Positions 31,291-42,400 of a stretch of 64,000 nucleotides of DNA are shown one piece after another. Made by a program: the position numbers and the translations under genes. How positions within the stretch are numbered: the first letter of the stretch is position 1; every line of letters begins with the position of its first letter. The stretch covers positions 95,001-159,000 of the forward strand of contig JAWQFJ010028312.1 in the NCBI GenBank assembly GCA_034096865.1, in the 5' to 3' direction. Source of the DNA: Theodoxus fluviatilis. Its lineage: Eukaryota > Mollusca > Gastropoda > Cycloneritida > Neritidae. The notes under the pieces were generated by a model. That model searched no databases, was not told the DNA's origin, and saw nothing but the letters and a program-made list of their open reading frames with translations.

Positions 31291-33870
31291 CTGCTAATTA
31301 TAATAATGTGTGGGTTTATATAGCGCCTTACCATGAGTTAAGACATGCTCAAGGCACTGTGGCGGTTCAAGCCCCCTGTTTTTTAATTTTTTGTGTAGTT
31401 TTGTAACATGCCTATCTTGTGTTATATTCCCAATGCGTTTTTTAAAACGCGAGTTGGCGGTGAGCTGCTGAAGCCGTTAACAGGGCTAGGGAGAACGCCT
31501 ACGTGACGGCGTCCTATTTTTGGGCTGTGTGAAGCGCGAAGTCAGGTGGACTCGAAGCTTTCCCCCTGCTCTGTTGTCTGGGAAGTTTAAGAATGCCAAA
31601 CCATTACCCTCATTTTCTGCTTTGTTTCAAACTATGTAAGACTGGCTGGACGTAGCAGTCTGACCTTCTGCGAACTTTTTGTCTGGGTTACGTCTAGGTT
31701 TTAAAATCCAACGTTTGGCGCAATAAGCTGCAACGACCAGCTCAGCGTAACCAGGACACTGACGCTATTCCTGACAATCTGATTGGTTGAGGCTGGTCAC
31801 GAGTATGCTTTGTTATGATTCTTTAGACGATGCATGAGCGAGTTAGATTCAGTGTGCGCTAAGGCTTGCGAGCCGGAAAGACGTGAAGTCTAAGAGTGAA
31901 GATTCGCCACTCCGTGTTGAAAAGGGACACGTAAAAGAATCTCCATTGAAAATCCTGAACTAAGAACCGTATCTCCATGTGAGCGCGCGCACAGCCTGCT
32001 GTACTACGAGGCCAGATGAAATTGATGCTCATCGATCACGCGTGGCAGTCGAACCACGTTTGGAAGAACTCCTGCAAAGTCCTCTGCTGAAGACAGGACA
32101 ATCTGCTGAAGTCCTGAACTAATGTTCGTCGTGTGGAATTTTCCCTCAGTCTAAGCGTGACGCTAGGCTGAGTGCCAAACTCCACCCAGACAGTGGAGCT
32201 GTGTTGTGTGTGTGTGTGTAGAATACACACCACGTTTATGGCCTGTTTTAATCTCTCTCTAAGGATTAGCCTTGTGAGAGAGATTGTGTGTGATGGTCTA
32301 AGTGACCAAAATGCAGTGAACTAACTTTCATCTGTGACGCATTCCCTCATTAGCGTCATCATTCGGCGAAAGACTATCGTAAGTACTGTCTGAAATTCAG
32401 TCTGTTGACGGTTGAGAGGGCGCATATCCTCTACGTGCGCGGTCTAAGAGTGGACTGGCACAATTTGAGTGACTGACTTAATCCATTGTTCCTATAGTAT
32501 TCCTTTGAGTCTTGTCATGATATAGTTTTATTAAAGAAAATCTGTAATGTACATGGTGTCATGTCGACTATACGAGCAGACAGATCGAGTGCATGAAGAA
32601 TGATTTAACTATCACTCTCCTCTTAGGATACCCCTAGACCAATAAATGAGAAGAATTTACAAACTGAGCACAATTTAAAAGAGGAGGTACGTGATAGGCA
32701 CATACATACACAACCATTTCAATATACAATAACAGTCAATCACCTCAAAGGTAACTTAATAAACTTAATAGCATAGAAGTCAGGTATTCACTTCAGGCAT
32801 TTGACAAACTGATGTACAGCGTCACCGCTTAACCATGAAACTGGGGAGAGGGGGAGGAGAGACAGGAGGGTGGAAGGGAGCTTAGGCAAGCTAGTACAAA
32901 GAGAACAGTGAGGGGAGGAAGATGAAGAAACTTAGACAGGATCAGGGAACGATTTCAAGAAGAGGTGAGCTTTGAGAGCAGAGCGAAAAGTCGAGGGAGA
33001 TGTAGAGTGACGAACAGAGGTGTTCACCAAATTTTGTTTTAACTGGATCCTCCGGGAACCGGAGGATTCTTGTGTCTGCGGAAGAGCGTAGCTGTCTAGC
33101 GGGTGTGTAGGTGTGCATGGGTTTAGAGAGATATTGAGGAAGGGATTCAGCAAAGTAATGGTAGCAAAGACAGGCAATCTTGTATTGGACTCTAGCACTA
33201 ATGGGCAACCAGTGGAGAGAGCGGAAGAGAGGAGTGAGATGATCTGACTTTTTTGACTTACAGATGAGTCGAGCTGCAGCATCTGCACTCTTTGAAGTTT
33301 ATCGATGAAATATGCGGGACAGCCAGCAAGAAGGCCATTGCAATAATCCAGGCGACTGAGAATAAGAGCACAGACTAGGATAGTAGTAGCTTGAGTAGTG
33401 AGAAGGTGTCTGATTGTGCTTATCTGTCTGAGTTGTATGTATGCGGATTTGCAAGTGTTTTGGACAAAGTCGGAAAGAGAGAGATGAGAGTTGAGGGTGA
33501 CACCAAGATTTTTGACTGATGGAACAAAGGCGACGTCAGCGTCTCCTACCCTGACAGAAGACGGGAGGGATGGAGGCGTCACCAGTCTCTGAGACTTGTC
33601 AAGAAGGCATTCGAAGAAGGCGTTCGGTTTTGGCATCGTTCAGCTGGAGTTTGTTGTGGGACATCCATGACTTAACATCAGAAAGACAGATCTGTAGAGT
33701 GTCTAACGTGGGTTGGAATTGATCTAAGGTGGTGTCTTTGTAGAGCTGATTGTCATCTGCAAATGCATGCTGACTGATTGAGTGCTGAGCGACTATGTCA
33801 AACAAAGGTTGCATGTAAAGAACGAACCAAAAAAGGGGCCCAGTACTGAGCCCTGGGGAACACCAAACAT
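31288..33870 (-). pseudogene. CR1-like LINE, 5'-truncated, holding a solo LTR
   Basis: Minus strand. VPQGSVLGP near 33,860, the catalytic box FADDNQLY near 33,755, the DVKSWMSHNKLQLND thumb region, then the C-terminal domain to about 32,935 and a 3' untranslated region. The true 3' end (CTTACCATGAGTTAAGACAT block, 31,295-31,357) is displaced by the LTR. The plus-strand copy at 62,935-63,578 gives the uninterrupted order. Frameshifts near 33,600, 33,210 and 33,820 make it dead. Confidence 0.8.
31358..32696. mobile_element. Solo LTR (probable Gypsy-type)
   Basis: Bounded by GGCAC on both sides (31,353-31,357 and 32,697-32,701), a 5-bp target duplication. The related LINE copy shows the empty site as a single AAGGCGCATAC-type sequence. 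It begins TGTGGCGG and ends GTACGTGATA. A polyadenylation-like ATTAAA lies near 32,529 and AATAAA near 32,641. About 1.34 kb, no protein, no second LTR. Consistent with recombination between two LTRs. Confidence 0.7.
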
Positions 33871-33879
33871 CGTCATCGT

Positions 33880-34982
33880 CGGAACCAGTCCCATCTACAT
33901 CTGCTGCTGAACCACTGGCGTCAAGTTCCGCCTACAGCACACCAGTCCCCTCTACATCTACAGATGATCCGGCACCATTCTCATCACGATTGAAATTGGA
34001 GAGATTTTGAAAGGAGTATGACATGCCCAGTGCAGCCGACCGAGTGTGGATTCTGACAGAGATCGGTCAGCTCAATGAACTCATTTCGGATGCAGTGTGT
34101 CCAAAGTGCTTCGAGAATCGTCTCTCAGTACGAGCTGGCACCCCTCTTGGAATTTCTTGGGAGATGACTTCGATTTGTGGATGATGTGGAGAAGTAAGAA
34201 AATGCATTTCTTCACCTCGCATTGAAAAGAGGCAGGAGAAGAATGTGGGGTTTGAGAAGAACGTGGGGTTTGAGGTGAACAGGCGTGCTGTGCTGTATTC
34301 CTATGAAATTGGTGGTGGGCATGCTGCCTTGCGAAAGTTTTGCACAGTTTTCAGCATGCCTCTTCTCCATGGCAAAACTTTTTCCAGCATTTACAGAAGA
34401 GTCTGTGATACTCTTGCTGCATCAGGGGAAGCCACACTGGACATGACAGTGGACTTTGTAAAAAGGCAATACAGAGAGACCCATCATTCTGGCCAACACG
34501 CAGCAGAGGAGTTCACTGTTCAGTGAGGAAGACAGTGAGGATGACACAGCATGGGATGAAGATGATGAGATACCATGGATGATGGATAGATGTGTTGTTT
34601 GATGGTACATGGCAGAAACGAGGATTCACATCTCACAATGGTGTGGGCGTTGTGATTGATGTCCTCACAGGGTATGCTGTAGACTTCGAGGTGCTTACAA
34701 CATACCGCCACGTATGCACCATGAACAAAGAAAAACTGACGAAGATGACTGCAGCTGAGAGATGCAGGGGTGATGCAGAGTTTGAACATTGCTGCAAATG
34801 AGGTGACCCTGCTTCTGCTGCATATAGAAGATGCCAAGAGGAAGAGGAAGGCAGATAAAGCTGCAACTCTAGCTTTACAGAACAAAAGACGTTCACACCA
34901 TGTTGAGCATCTGCATGACATTGCTGCTCAGGAGGCTGAAGAGGGACCAACCTATGGCCCAGGCATGCTGGAAGACTCATAG
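33880..34982 (+). pseudogene. Mutator-like transposase domain protein, fragment 2
   Basis: Ser/Pro/Thr-rich N-terminal part (PVPSTSTDDPAPFSSRLK), then a region with ICPKCF-like Cys pair and SVRAGTPLG near 34,100-34,150 in another frame. It continues with AVLYSYEIGGGHAALRKFCT (34,290), VDFVKRQYRETHH (34,450), the catalytic-domain motif FDGTWQKRGFTSHNGVGVVI (34,595) and a charged C-terminus ending EEGPTYGPGML. At least three frameshifts. The same family as 15,091-15,720, with the Asp of DGTW retained. Confidence 0.75.
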
Positions 34983-35280
34983 AAGGCGACTGGGAAGCTG
35001 AAATCGGCTGTAAATTGAAAGTCCTTTTTCTGTGACATGGAACATTCCAAAAACTTTGTCGGCTAATTTCTCGGATTGTTGATTTTTCACAATGGTAGCT
35101 TCATGTAGAAATCGATAGAAAATTGTGTGTTTGTGCTAGTCACTTTCAGGTTTTTTTCCTTTTGTAGACAGATGAGTAGCCTGTGATATTACAATGAGAA
35201 TTTTATAGAAAAACATTTGGTAAATTTTGCATTTGCTGAAGATTAAAAAAATTTCAAAAATTGCACAAACAGAAAACATA

Positions 35281-35898
35281 TGTGACGAGCCACGACAAAA
35301 CCAGTGCTAAGTCGAGCGGCACTATTTTGCGCTACGACTGAAAAAGGGCAGGGAGGGTCACTCTGGGTGATTTTCACTTTTTGATGAAAATAGATTCTAC
35401 ATGGTTCAAACTATCATGCCAGTAAAGGAAACATTTTGAAGAATTATATTTTGATGGTAAAATACAGACTTTTGTGTTATGTATTGTTTCAAAAGCTCCC
35501 TGTAATTAGCGTTAATTGCCTCATTTTAGCCGCAATAAACACACCTAAACCGTTGCAGAACCCCTTCATGTTATATACCGATAGAAAGGCCGCTCTCTCG
35601 GCGTTCCCGCTCTGTGGATGTCGAAGAAAAATAAGGTCAGCTATTTTTGGAAACGGAGTTTGAAATACCGTTGCTAAGGTGTTTAATGTCTGAAGAGAGT
35701 AAATCTTCTGAGACCGTTTTTTCAAAATGACCGCTGCTTCAGTACCCAACTTGAAATGCCTGTAACTCCTATTCTAATTAACTCACATTGTTCATTCTTA
35801 TATCAAAACAAACAGAAATGAATGCAGAATTCAAAAGTATTAAAACCCCATTTTGTCCAAAAATGGACTTAGCACTGGTTTTGTCGTGGCTCGTCACA
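35281..35898. mobile_element. TA-flanked MITE, TGTGACGAGCCACGAC ends
   Basis: TGTGACGAGCCACGACAAAA at the left pairs with TTTTGTCGTGGCTCGTCACA at the right; the inverted repeats extend about 34 bases (through CCAGTGCTAAGT). TA lies at 35,279-35,280 and 35,899-35,900. It resembles the 2-kb element at 7,989 in starting TGTGAC, in the TA duplication, and in an internal TGTAACTC-x-TAATT-like block near the right end. Confidence 0.85.
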
Positions 35899-36215
35899 TA
35901 TAGTTAAAATTCTATGTTGTAGAGGTTTTTTTAAACAAGATGTCTTCATGTAATCTAATGAGCAACATTATTATATGCAAATTATAATTTGTTTGAAGTT
36001 GATATGTAGTCTCTAGATTTTTTTTACTGATTTCTTTAAATACATATTTCCCCCCATTTCCATCATAAAACTATCATTATTCTCATAAGTACACCAGATA
36101 CAGCCTTTATTTGATTTTTTTGTTTATTCCAAATGAACTAAATTAAAAAATCAGCATCAAAATTGGAGAAATTGGTTAAAAAAATGTGTACTGTAGCTGC
36201 CAGGTCTCCCCATAA

Positions 36216-36741
36216 GGGCACCAAGCGGCTCCAGCCTTTCATCACACTAGCAGTTCATTCCCAATTTCTCAGGAATCCCAAACTCTCCACATAGAGTCCC
36301 ACATGCCCTGCAAGGGATTCTACACATAGAAGCAGAACGTCAGCAAGACTCAGTGGCCAGGCTTCCAGCCTTGAGTGCAGGAATCTGGAGCACAATCCTT
36401 GCTTGCAATACTGATGCTTCCACACACTAGGACCGCTCACCAGGAGTGAAGGTTCCATTATAAATTTTCCAGAGCAAATGTATGTATTTGATAATCAGGT
36501 GATAATGATGAAGATGACAAAGAAGAAGAAGAAGAAGAAGAAAAAGAAGAAGAAGAAGAAGAAGAAGAAGAAGAAGAAGAAGAAGAAATACAGACTACCT
36601 TTCATGGTCCTTTCTATCCAAGGCAGGAGTGATCATTCCATACTCATGGAAATCAGATCAGAAACAGATTTTCTCCAGCACCACCATTAAGTGCAGCCAT
36701 TCATTACAGAGAACAGATGCCCAACTTTAGATAACTCATAC
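36216..36741. other. Intron with AAG microsatellite
   Basis: (AAG)n at 36,516-36,588. No exon recognised apart from the one starting at 36,742. Confidence 0.6.
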
Positions 36742-36933
36742 CTGCTTGACTGGTCTGAAGGCGAAGACTTTGACAACGATGGTGCATTGGCTGCTGAAGC
36801 ATCACCACAGGGTGACTGCACAGCAGCTCTTGGCTTTGGTCGGGGGAAGCCTTCCTTGTAGTAGGCTGTTTCCTTCAGGAGGTGTCCTTGCTGAAGGCTG
36901 TCCAGTAGCCAGGCAACACTCACCACATGGGCA
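36742..36933 (-). CDS. TOPBP1: TOPBP1-like exon: end of BRCT3 and linker
   Basis: A 192-base exon (one leading base, 63 codons, two trailing bases) between TTCTTTCCTGCAG and CAG|GTATGA. It begins AHVVSVAWLLDSLQQGHLLK, the conserved VV-x3-WL BRCT helix with the invariant Trp, followed by ETAYY and a Ser/Ala/Pro-rich linker. It joins in phase with the exon at 37,730-37,819 and with 27,934-28,077 across an 8.7-kb intron that contains the Mutator-like element and the 55-bp array. Confidence 0.8.
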
Positions 36934-37729
36934 CTGCAGGAAAGAACACATCAAACTCAAGCTAAATATGGCCATGAAGATGTGGTGCAGTGTGATCATC
37001 CTGTAAGCTGGCACTGAGACAGTGTCAAGTTGGACTGCTCCCTGAGGAGTTGTGACAGCCCCGGTGCCTGAAAGTCAGTGCAGGCTTATCTGCGTGTTCA
37101 TCCCTAGCCAGGAGCAGGAGAGAATTCATCACAGGTCCGATGACCAGTAAAGTGCAAAGTCTGAGCCGTAGGCATGGACAAACCTTGCTGCATGAAATAA
37201 TTACTTTTACTTTTTTGGTTGGCTGTTATCAAATACCATGGCATTTGCAAGAAACAAGTTTCAGGGACAAACTCAGTTTGATTGTCAAGATACCTCCCAA
37301 TGGCAAATAAGTGCTGCTTGGGGCTGACTGTGCCAGTGCTACTGGAGCAGGCCCTGACAGCTCAAAGACCCCTGCATTCCAGCTGGCGAGGGAGGTGTGA
37401 GTGCAGCACAGGCTGTACGTGAGCCATGTGCCCTCTTTCTATTGGTCAACCATTTAATGAAATGATAAATTCCAAACAAAACCGGACAAGACTAGAAGCA
37501 GAAGGAGAGTCTTGAAACATAGTGAGAGAGGCTTGAAGTAACTGAGAAGACAATTATGGCTTCACAGGGTAAGACAGGAAAGCTGCCAAGAGGATAGCCA
37601 CAGTAAGTACAAAGCAAAATGGGAGAGAGTGGATAAAAGGCAAGGTGAGAGAGACCAGACATACACAAGAGAGACCAAAACTGGAGATGTGACAGCCTGC
37701 TGTGGTGCAGGCCATTGTGGGTGTCTTAC

Positions 37730-37819
37730 TTGACAAGGCCACCGAGGAGAGTGTCCACATCTTTGGGTACAGTGTATCCTTGGATGACATGGGTCACTAG
37801 CTTGTCAAGGTCATCCGTC
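37730..37819 (-). CDS. TOPBP1: TOPBP1-like exon: middle of BRCT3
   Basis: A 90-base exon (1 + 87 + 2) between CTCTGCTGGCAG and CAA|GTAAGA. It encodes TDDLDKLVTHVIQGYTVPKD and more, with the BRCT motif L-x-VTHV-x-G. In phase with the preceding exon it follows GGIR, the glycine pair that caps the first BRCT helix. Confidence 0.8.
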
Positions 37820-38119
37820 CTGCCAGCAGAGAGCAGTTGGTCAACCCACCTCCACAGCCAAGACACAAAAACCAATAGCTCCTGTTATCTATGGAAAAAA
37901 AACTGGCATTGCATGAGTCTGAGGTACACAGACACACACACACATCCAGCATACTTCGTCAGCAATTCTGTGTCAACTGGCAGCAGCATGCTGCAACAAT
38001 GTCAGCTTCACCTATGGAGACAAAGCAGCTTATATGGAAGAAAGAATGACAAATTTGGCAGATACCATTTAACACCTACAAGATGATATGTGATGAAAGC
38101 TTTTGTTTCAAATACTCAC
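37820..38119. other. Intron, first copy of the 295-bp duplication
   Basis: 37,891-38,185 is copy one of the direct tandem duplication. It contains (CA)n at 37,928-37,945 and the intron sequence downstream of the duplicated exon. Confidence 0.8.
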
Positions 38120-38482
38120 CTAATGCCACCACTAGTGTTCACCATCTTGCAAAGCCTTTCAGAGTCATCATTAATGAACCCACTAATGGAAAAAAAACTG
38201 GCATTGCATGAGTCTGAGGTACACAGACACACACACACATCCAGCATACTTCGTCAGCAATTCTGTGTCAACTGGCAGGAGCATGCTGCAACAATGTCAG
38301 CTTCACCTATGGAGACAAAGCAGCTTATATGGAAGAAAGAATGACAAATTTGGCAGATATACCATTTAACACCTACGAGATGATATGTGATGAAAGCTTT
38401 TGTTTCAAATACTCACCTAATGCCACCACTAGTGTTCACCATCTTGCAAAGCCTTTCAAAGTCATCATTAATGAACCCACTA
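37891..38482. repeat. 295-bp tandem duplication including most of an exon
   Basis: 37,891-38,185 and 38,186-38,482 are about 98 percent alike; both start ATGGAAAAAAAACTGGCATT. The duplicated segment holds the donor and all but the first 11 bases of the BRCT3 first-strand exon, plus downstream intron. Confidence 0.95.
38120..38182 (-). CDS. TOPBP1: Duplicated partial BRCT3 exon with junction-made acceptor
   Basis: In the downstream copy the exon lacks its original acceptor and first 11 bases. The duplication joint instead places a T8-C2 tract before ATTAG|TGGG, a good acceptor. An exon from there to the retained donor ATTAG|GTGAGT is 63 bases, begins one base and ends two bases into codons, and so fits in phase both after the full exon and before 37,730-37,819. 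It would insert 21 residues (SGFINDDSERLCKMVNTSGG plus one). One substitution, Phe to Ser, separates it from the original. Whether it is spliced is unknown. Confidence 0.4.
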
Positions 38483-38490
38483 ATATAAAC
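38417..38490 (-). CDS. TOPBP1: TOPBP1-like exon: first strand and helix of BRCT3
   Basis: A 74-base exon (24 codons plus two bases) between TTTGTTTGTTTCAG and TTAG|GTGAGT. It encodes VYISGFINDDFERLCKMVNT and ends SGGI(R). Joined to the exon at 43,021-43,241 it reads LLEGFR then VYISGF, a textbook BRCT first strand, and then the GG turn. Confidence 0.8.
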
Positions 38491-38762
38491 CTGAAACAAA
38501 CAAACAAACTACCATATAACCAAACCTCTTCACAAAATCATAAACATTGGGTTAGATCATTCTTGTTCATTGCTTTATGATTTTATTAGTCAGTCAGTCA
38601 GTCATTCGGTCAGTCAGTAATACGGTTGGTCGGTCAGGCAGTCATTATGCCATGATCCATCAGGTTGCAGAAAGATGTAGTGCTGCCAATGCCACAACCA
38701 TATTCCAACCAGTGCAGTCTTCAGCCTGTCTAAGCAGCTCAGGGCTCTCATGGTTGTAAATG
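38491..38762. other. Intron, GTCA repeats
   Basis: A short (GTCA)n/(GGTC)n patch at 38,588-38,640. No gene. Confidence 0.6.
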
Positions 38763-38885
38763 CAGAGCTGCCAACCCACCATCATGCCAAAGAGTAGCAT
38801 CCAGAGCTTTTTGGAGTAGCATTTAAGAAATAGGCATAGCACACACGCAGAAGAAGGAAAATGCCGATGAACCAATGGCGTGAAG

Positions 38886-38918
<33 letters not shown>

Positions 38919-39060
38919 GGCGCTGGGCGCTGAACCGACGGCGTGAAGCGGGGATGGGTTTTTTTTTACGTGAAGGTCAAAAGTTCAATTCGAGGCTATC
39001 GTAGCAAGCATGTTTAAATTGTAGCATGCTACGCCTAAATCGTAGTACTTGGCAGCTCTG
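38763..39060. mobile_element. MITE, CAGAGCTGCCAA family, copy 2
   Basis: CAGAGCTGCCAA and TTGGCAGCTCTG ends, flanked by TAAATG at 38,757-38,762 and 39,061-39,066. Shares GAGTAGCATCCAGAGCT and a long G-run (38,889-38,916) with the copy at 5,026-5,215. Confidence 0.85.
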
Positions 39061-39427
39061 TAAATGCCCAACTCCCAAGCCTGTGACATTAGTATGTGCT
39101 TAGTTCTGGATAATTTTGTTTTCTTAAAACATTGTGATGTACTGCAACATGATCAGAGGAGAAATAATGTGATATTCTGGATGAACTGTTACATGCTGGG
39201 CATTTTCAGAAAATGTAAGTTAAGAAGGATAGGGGTAAGAAAATGTCTACAGTTTGGATGAGAAATTGTATTTCAGCCTTTAAATTAGACTGGAGAATAA
39301 ACATCAAGACAATGTCAACTGAAGACAGTCCAGTTAACAATTTAGAGCTATTGATGAGAACTGCTCACAGGTGCAAAATCAGAGGCTTTCTGTGTAGCAC
39401 CAGGTCACAAACTCAGGAAGCCATGCC

Positions 39428-42400
39428 CTCACCCACTGCTGTACAAACCTATTTCACCCGCTGCTGTACAAACCTATTTCACCCACTGCTGTACAAACCT
39501 ATTGCACCCACTGCTGTACAAACCTATTGCACCCACTGCTGTACAAACCTATTGCACCCACTGCTGTACAAACCTATTGCACCCACTGCTGTACAAACCT
39601 ATTGCACCCGCTGCTGTACAAACCTATTTCACCCACTGCTGTACAAACCTATTGCACCCACTGCTGTACAAACCTATTGCACCCACTGCTGTACAAACCT
39701 ATTTCACCCACTGCTGTACAAACCTATTTCACCCACTGCTGTACAAACCTATTTCACCCACTGCTGTACAAACCTATTTCACCCGCTGCTGTACAAACCT
39801 ATTTCACCCACTGCTGTACAAACCTATTTCACCCACTGCTGTACAAACCTATTGCACTCACTGCTGTACAAACCTATTGCACCCACTGCTGTACAAACCT
39901 ATTTCACCCACTGCTGTACAAACCTATTTCACCCACTGCTGTACAAACCTATTGCACCCACTGCTGTACAAACCTATTTCACCCGCTGCTGTACAAACCT
40001 ATTGCACCCACTGCTGTACAAACCTATTGCACTCACTGCTGTACAAACCTATTGCACCCACTGCTGTACAAACCTATTTCACCCACTGCTGTACAAACCT
40101 ATTGCACTCACTGCTGTACAAACCTATTGCACCCGCTGCTGTACAAACCTATTGCACCCACTGCTGTACAAACCTATTGCACCCGCTGCTGTACAAACCT
40201 ATTGCACCCACTGCTGTACAAACCTATTTCACCCACTGCTGTACAAACCTATTGCACCCACTGCTGTACAAACCTATTGCACCCACTGCTGTACAAACCT
40301 ATTTCACCCACTGCTGTACAAACCTATTGCACCCACTGCTGTACAAACCTATTGCACCCACTGCTGTACAAACCTATTGCACCCACTGATGTACAAACCT
40401 ATTTCGCCCACTGCTGTACAAGCCTATTTCACTGCTGTACAAACCTATTGCACCCACTGCTGTACAAACCTATTTCACCCGCTGCTGTACAAACCTATTG
40501 CACCCACTGCTGTACAAACCTATTGCACCCACTGCTGTACAAACCTATTTCACCCACTGATGTACAAACCTATTTCACCCGCTGCTGTACAAACCTATTG
40601 CACCCACTGCTGTACAAACCTATTTCACCCGCTGCTGTACAAACCTATTGCACCCACTGCTGTACAAACCTATTTCACCCGCTGCTGTACAAACCTATTT
40701 CACCCGCTGCTGTACAAACCTATTTCACCCGCTGCTGTACAAACCTATTTCACCCGCTGCTGTACAAACCTATTTCACCCGCTGCTGTACAAACCTATTG
40801 CACCCACTGCTGTACAAACCTATTTCACCCGCTGCTGTACAAACCTATTTCACCCGCTGATGTACAAACCTATTGCACCCACTGCTGTACAAACCTATTT
40901 CACCCACTGCTGTACAAACCTATTGCACCCACTGCTGTACAAACCTATTGCACCCACTGCTGTACAAACCTATTGCACCCACTGCTGTACAAACCTATTG
41001 CACCCACTGATGTACAAACCTATTGCACCCACTGCTGTACAAACCTATTTCACCCGCTGCTGTACAAACCTATTTCACCCGCTGCTGTACAAACCTATTG
41101 CACCCACTGCTGTACAAACCTATTTCACCCGCTGCTGTACAAACCTATTTCACCCGCTGCTGTACAAACCTATTGCACCCACTGCTGTACAAACCTATTT
41201 CACCCGCTGCTGTACAAACCTATTTCACCCGCTGCTGTACAAACCTATTTCACCTGCTGCTGTACAAACCTATTTCACCCGCTGCTGTACAAACCTATTG
41301 CACCCACTGCTGTACAAACCTATTTCACCCGCTGCTGTACAAACCTATTTCACCCGCTGATGTACAAACCTATTGCACCCACTGCTGTACAAACCTATTT
41401 CACCCGCTGCTGTACAAACCTATTTCACCCGCTGCTGTACAAACCTATTGCACCCGCTGCTGTACAAACCTATTTCACCCGCTGCTGTACAAACCTATTT
41501 CACCCGCTGCTGTACAAACCTATTTCACCCGCTGCTGTACAAACCTATTGCACCCACTGCTGTACAAACCTATTTCACCCACTGCTGAACAAACCTATTT
41601 CACCCACTGCTGTACAAACCTATTGCACCCACTGCTGTACAAACCTATTGCACCCACTGATGTACAAACCTATTGCACCCGCTGCTGTACAAACCTATTT
41701 CACCCGCTGCTGTACAAACCTATTGCACCCACTGCTGTACAAACCTATTGCACCCACTGCTGTACAAACCTATTGCACCCACTGCTGTACAAACCTATTG
41801 CACCCACTGCTGTACAAACCTATTGCACCCACTGCTGTACAAACCTATTGCACCCACTGCTGTACAAACCTATTGCACCCACTGCTGTACAAACCTATTG
41901 CACCCACTGCTGTACAAACCTATTGCACCCACTGCTGTACAAACCTATTGCACCCACTGCTGTACAAACCTATTTCACCCGCTGCTGTACAAACCTATTT
42001 CACCCACTGCTGTACAAACCTATTTCACCCACTGCTGTACAAACCTATTGCACCCACTGCTGTACAAACCTATTTCACCCACTGCTGTACAAACTTATTT
42101 CACCCACTGCTGTACAAACCTATTTCACCCACTGCTGTACAAACCTATTGCACCCACTGCTGTACAAACTTATTTCACCCACTGCTGTACAAACCTATTT
42201 CACCCACTGCTGTACAAACCTATTGCACCCACTGCTGTACAAACTTATTTCACCCACTGCTGTACAAACTTATTTCACCCACTGCTGTACAAACCTATTT
42301 CACCCACTGCTGTACAAACCTATTTCACCCACTGCTGTACAAACCTATTTCACCCACTGCTGTACAAACCTATTTCACCCACTGCTGTACAAACCTATTT

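Larger units (their letters stand above)
30647..36211 (+). mobile_element. Mutator-like DNA transposon carrying three younger insertions
   Basis: GGGGAGACCCGGCAG at the left and CTGCCAGGTCTCCCC at the right are inverted repeats (14 of 15). ATAA flanks both outer ends (30,643-30,646 and 36,212-36,215), a possible 4-bp target duplication. Between them lies a Mutator-like gene on the plus strand, split by a CR1-like LINE (31,288-33,870) that itself holds a solo LTR (31,358-32,696). A TA-flanked MITE (35,281-35,898) sits in the 3' part. The pairing of the ends with this gene is an inference from position. Confidence 0.6.
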
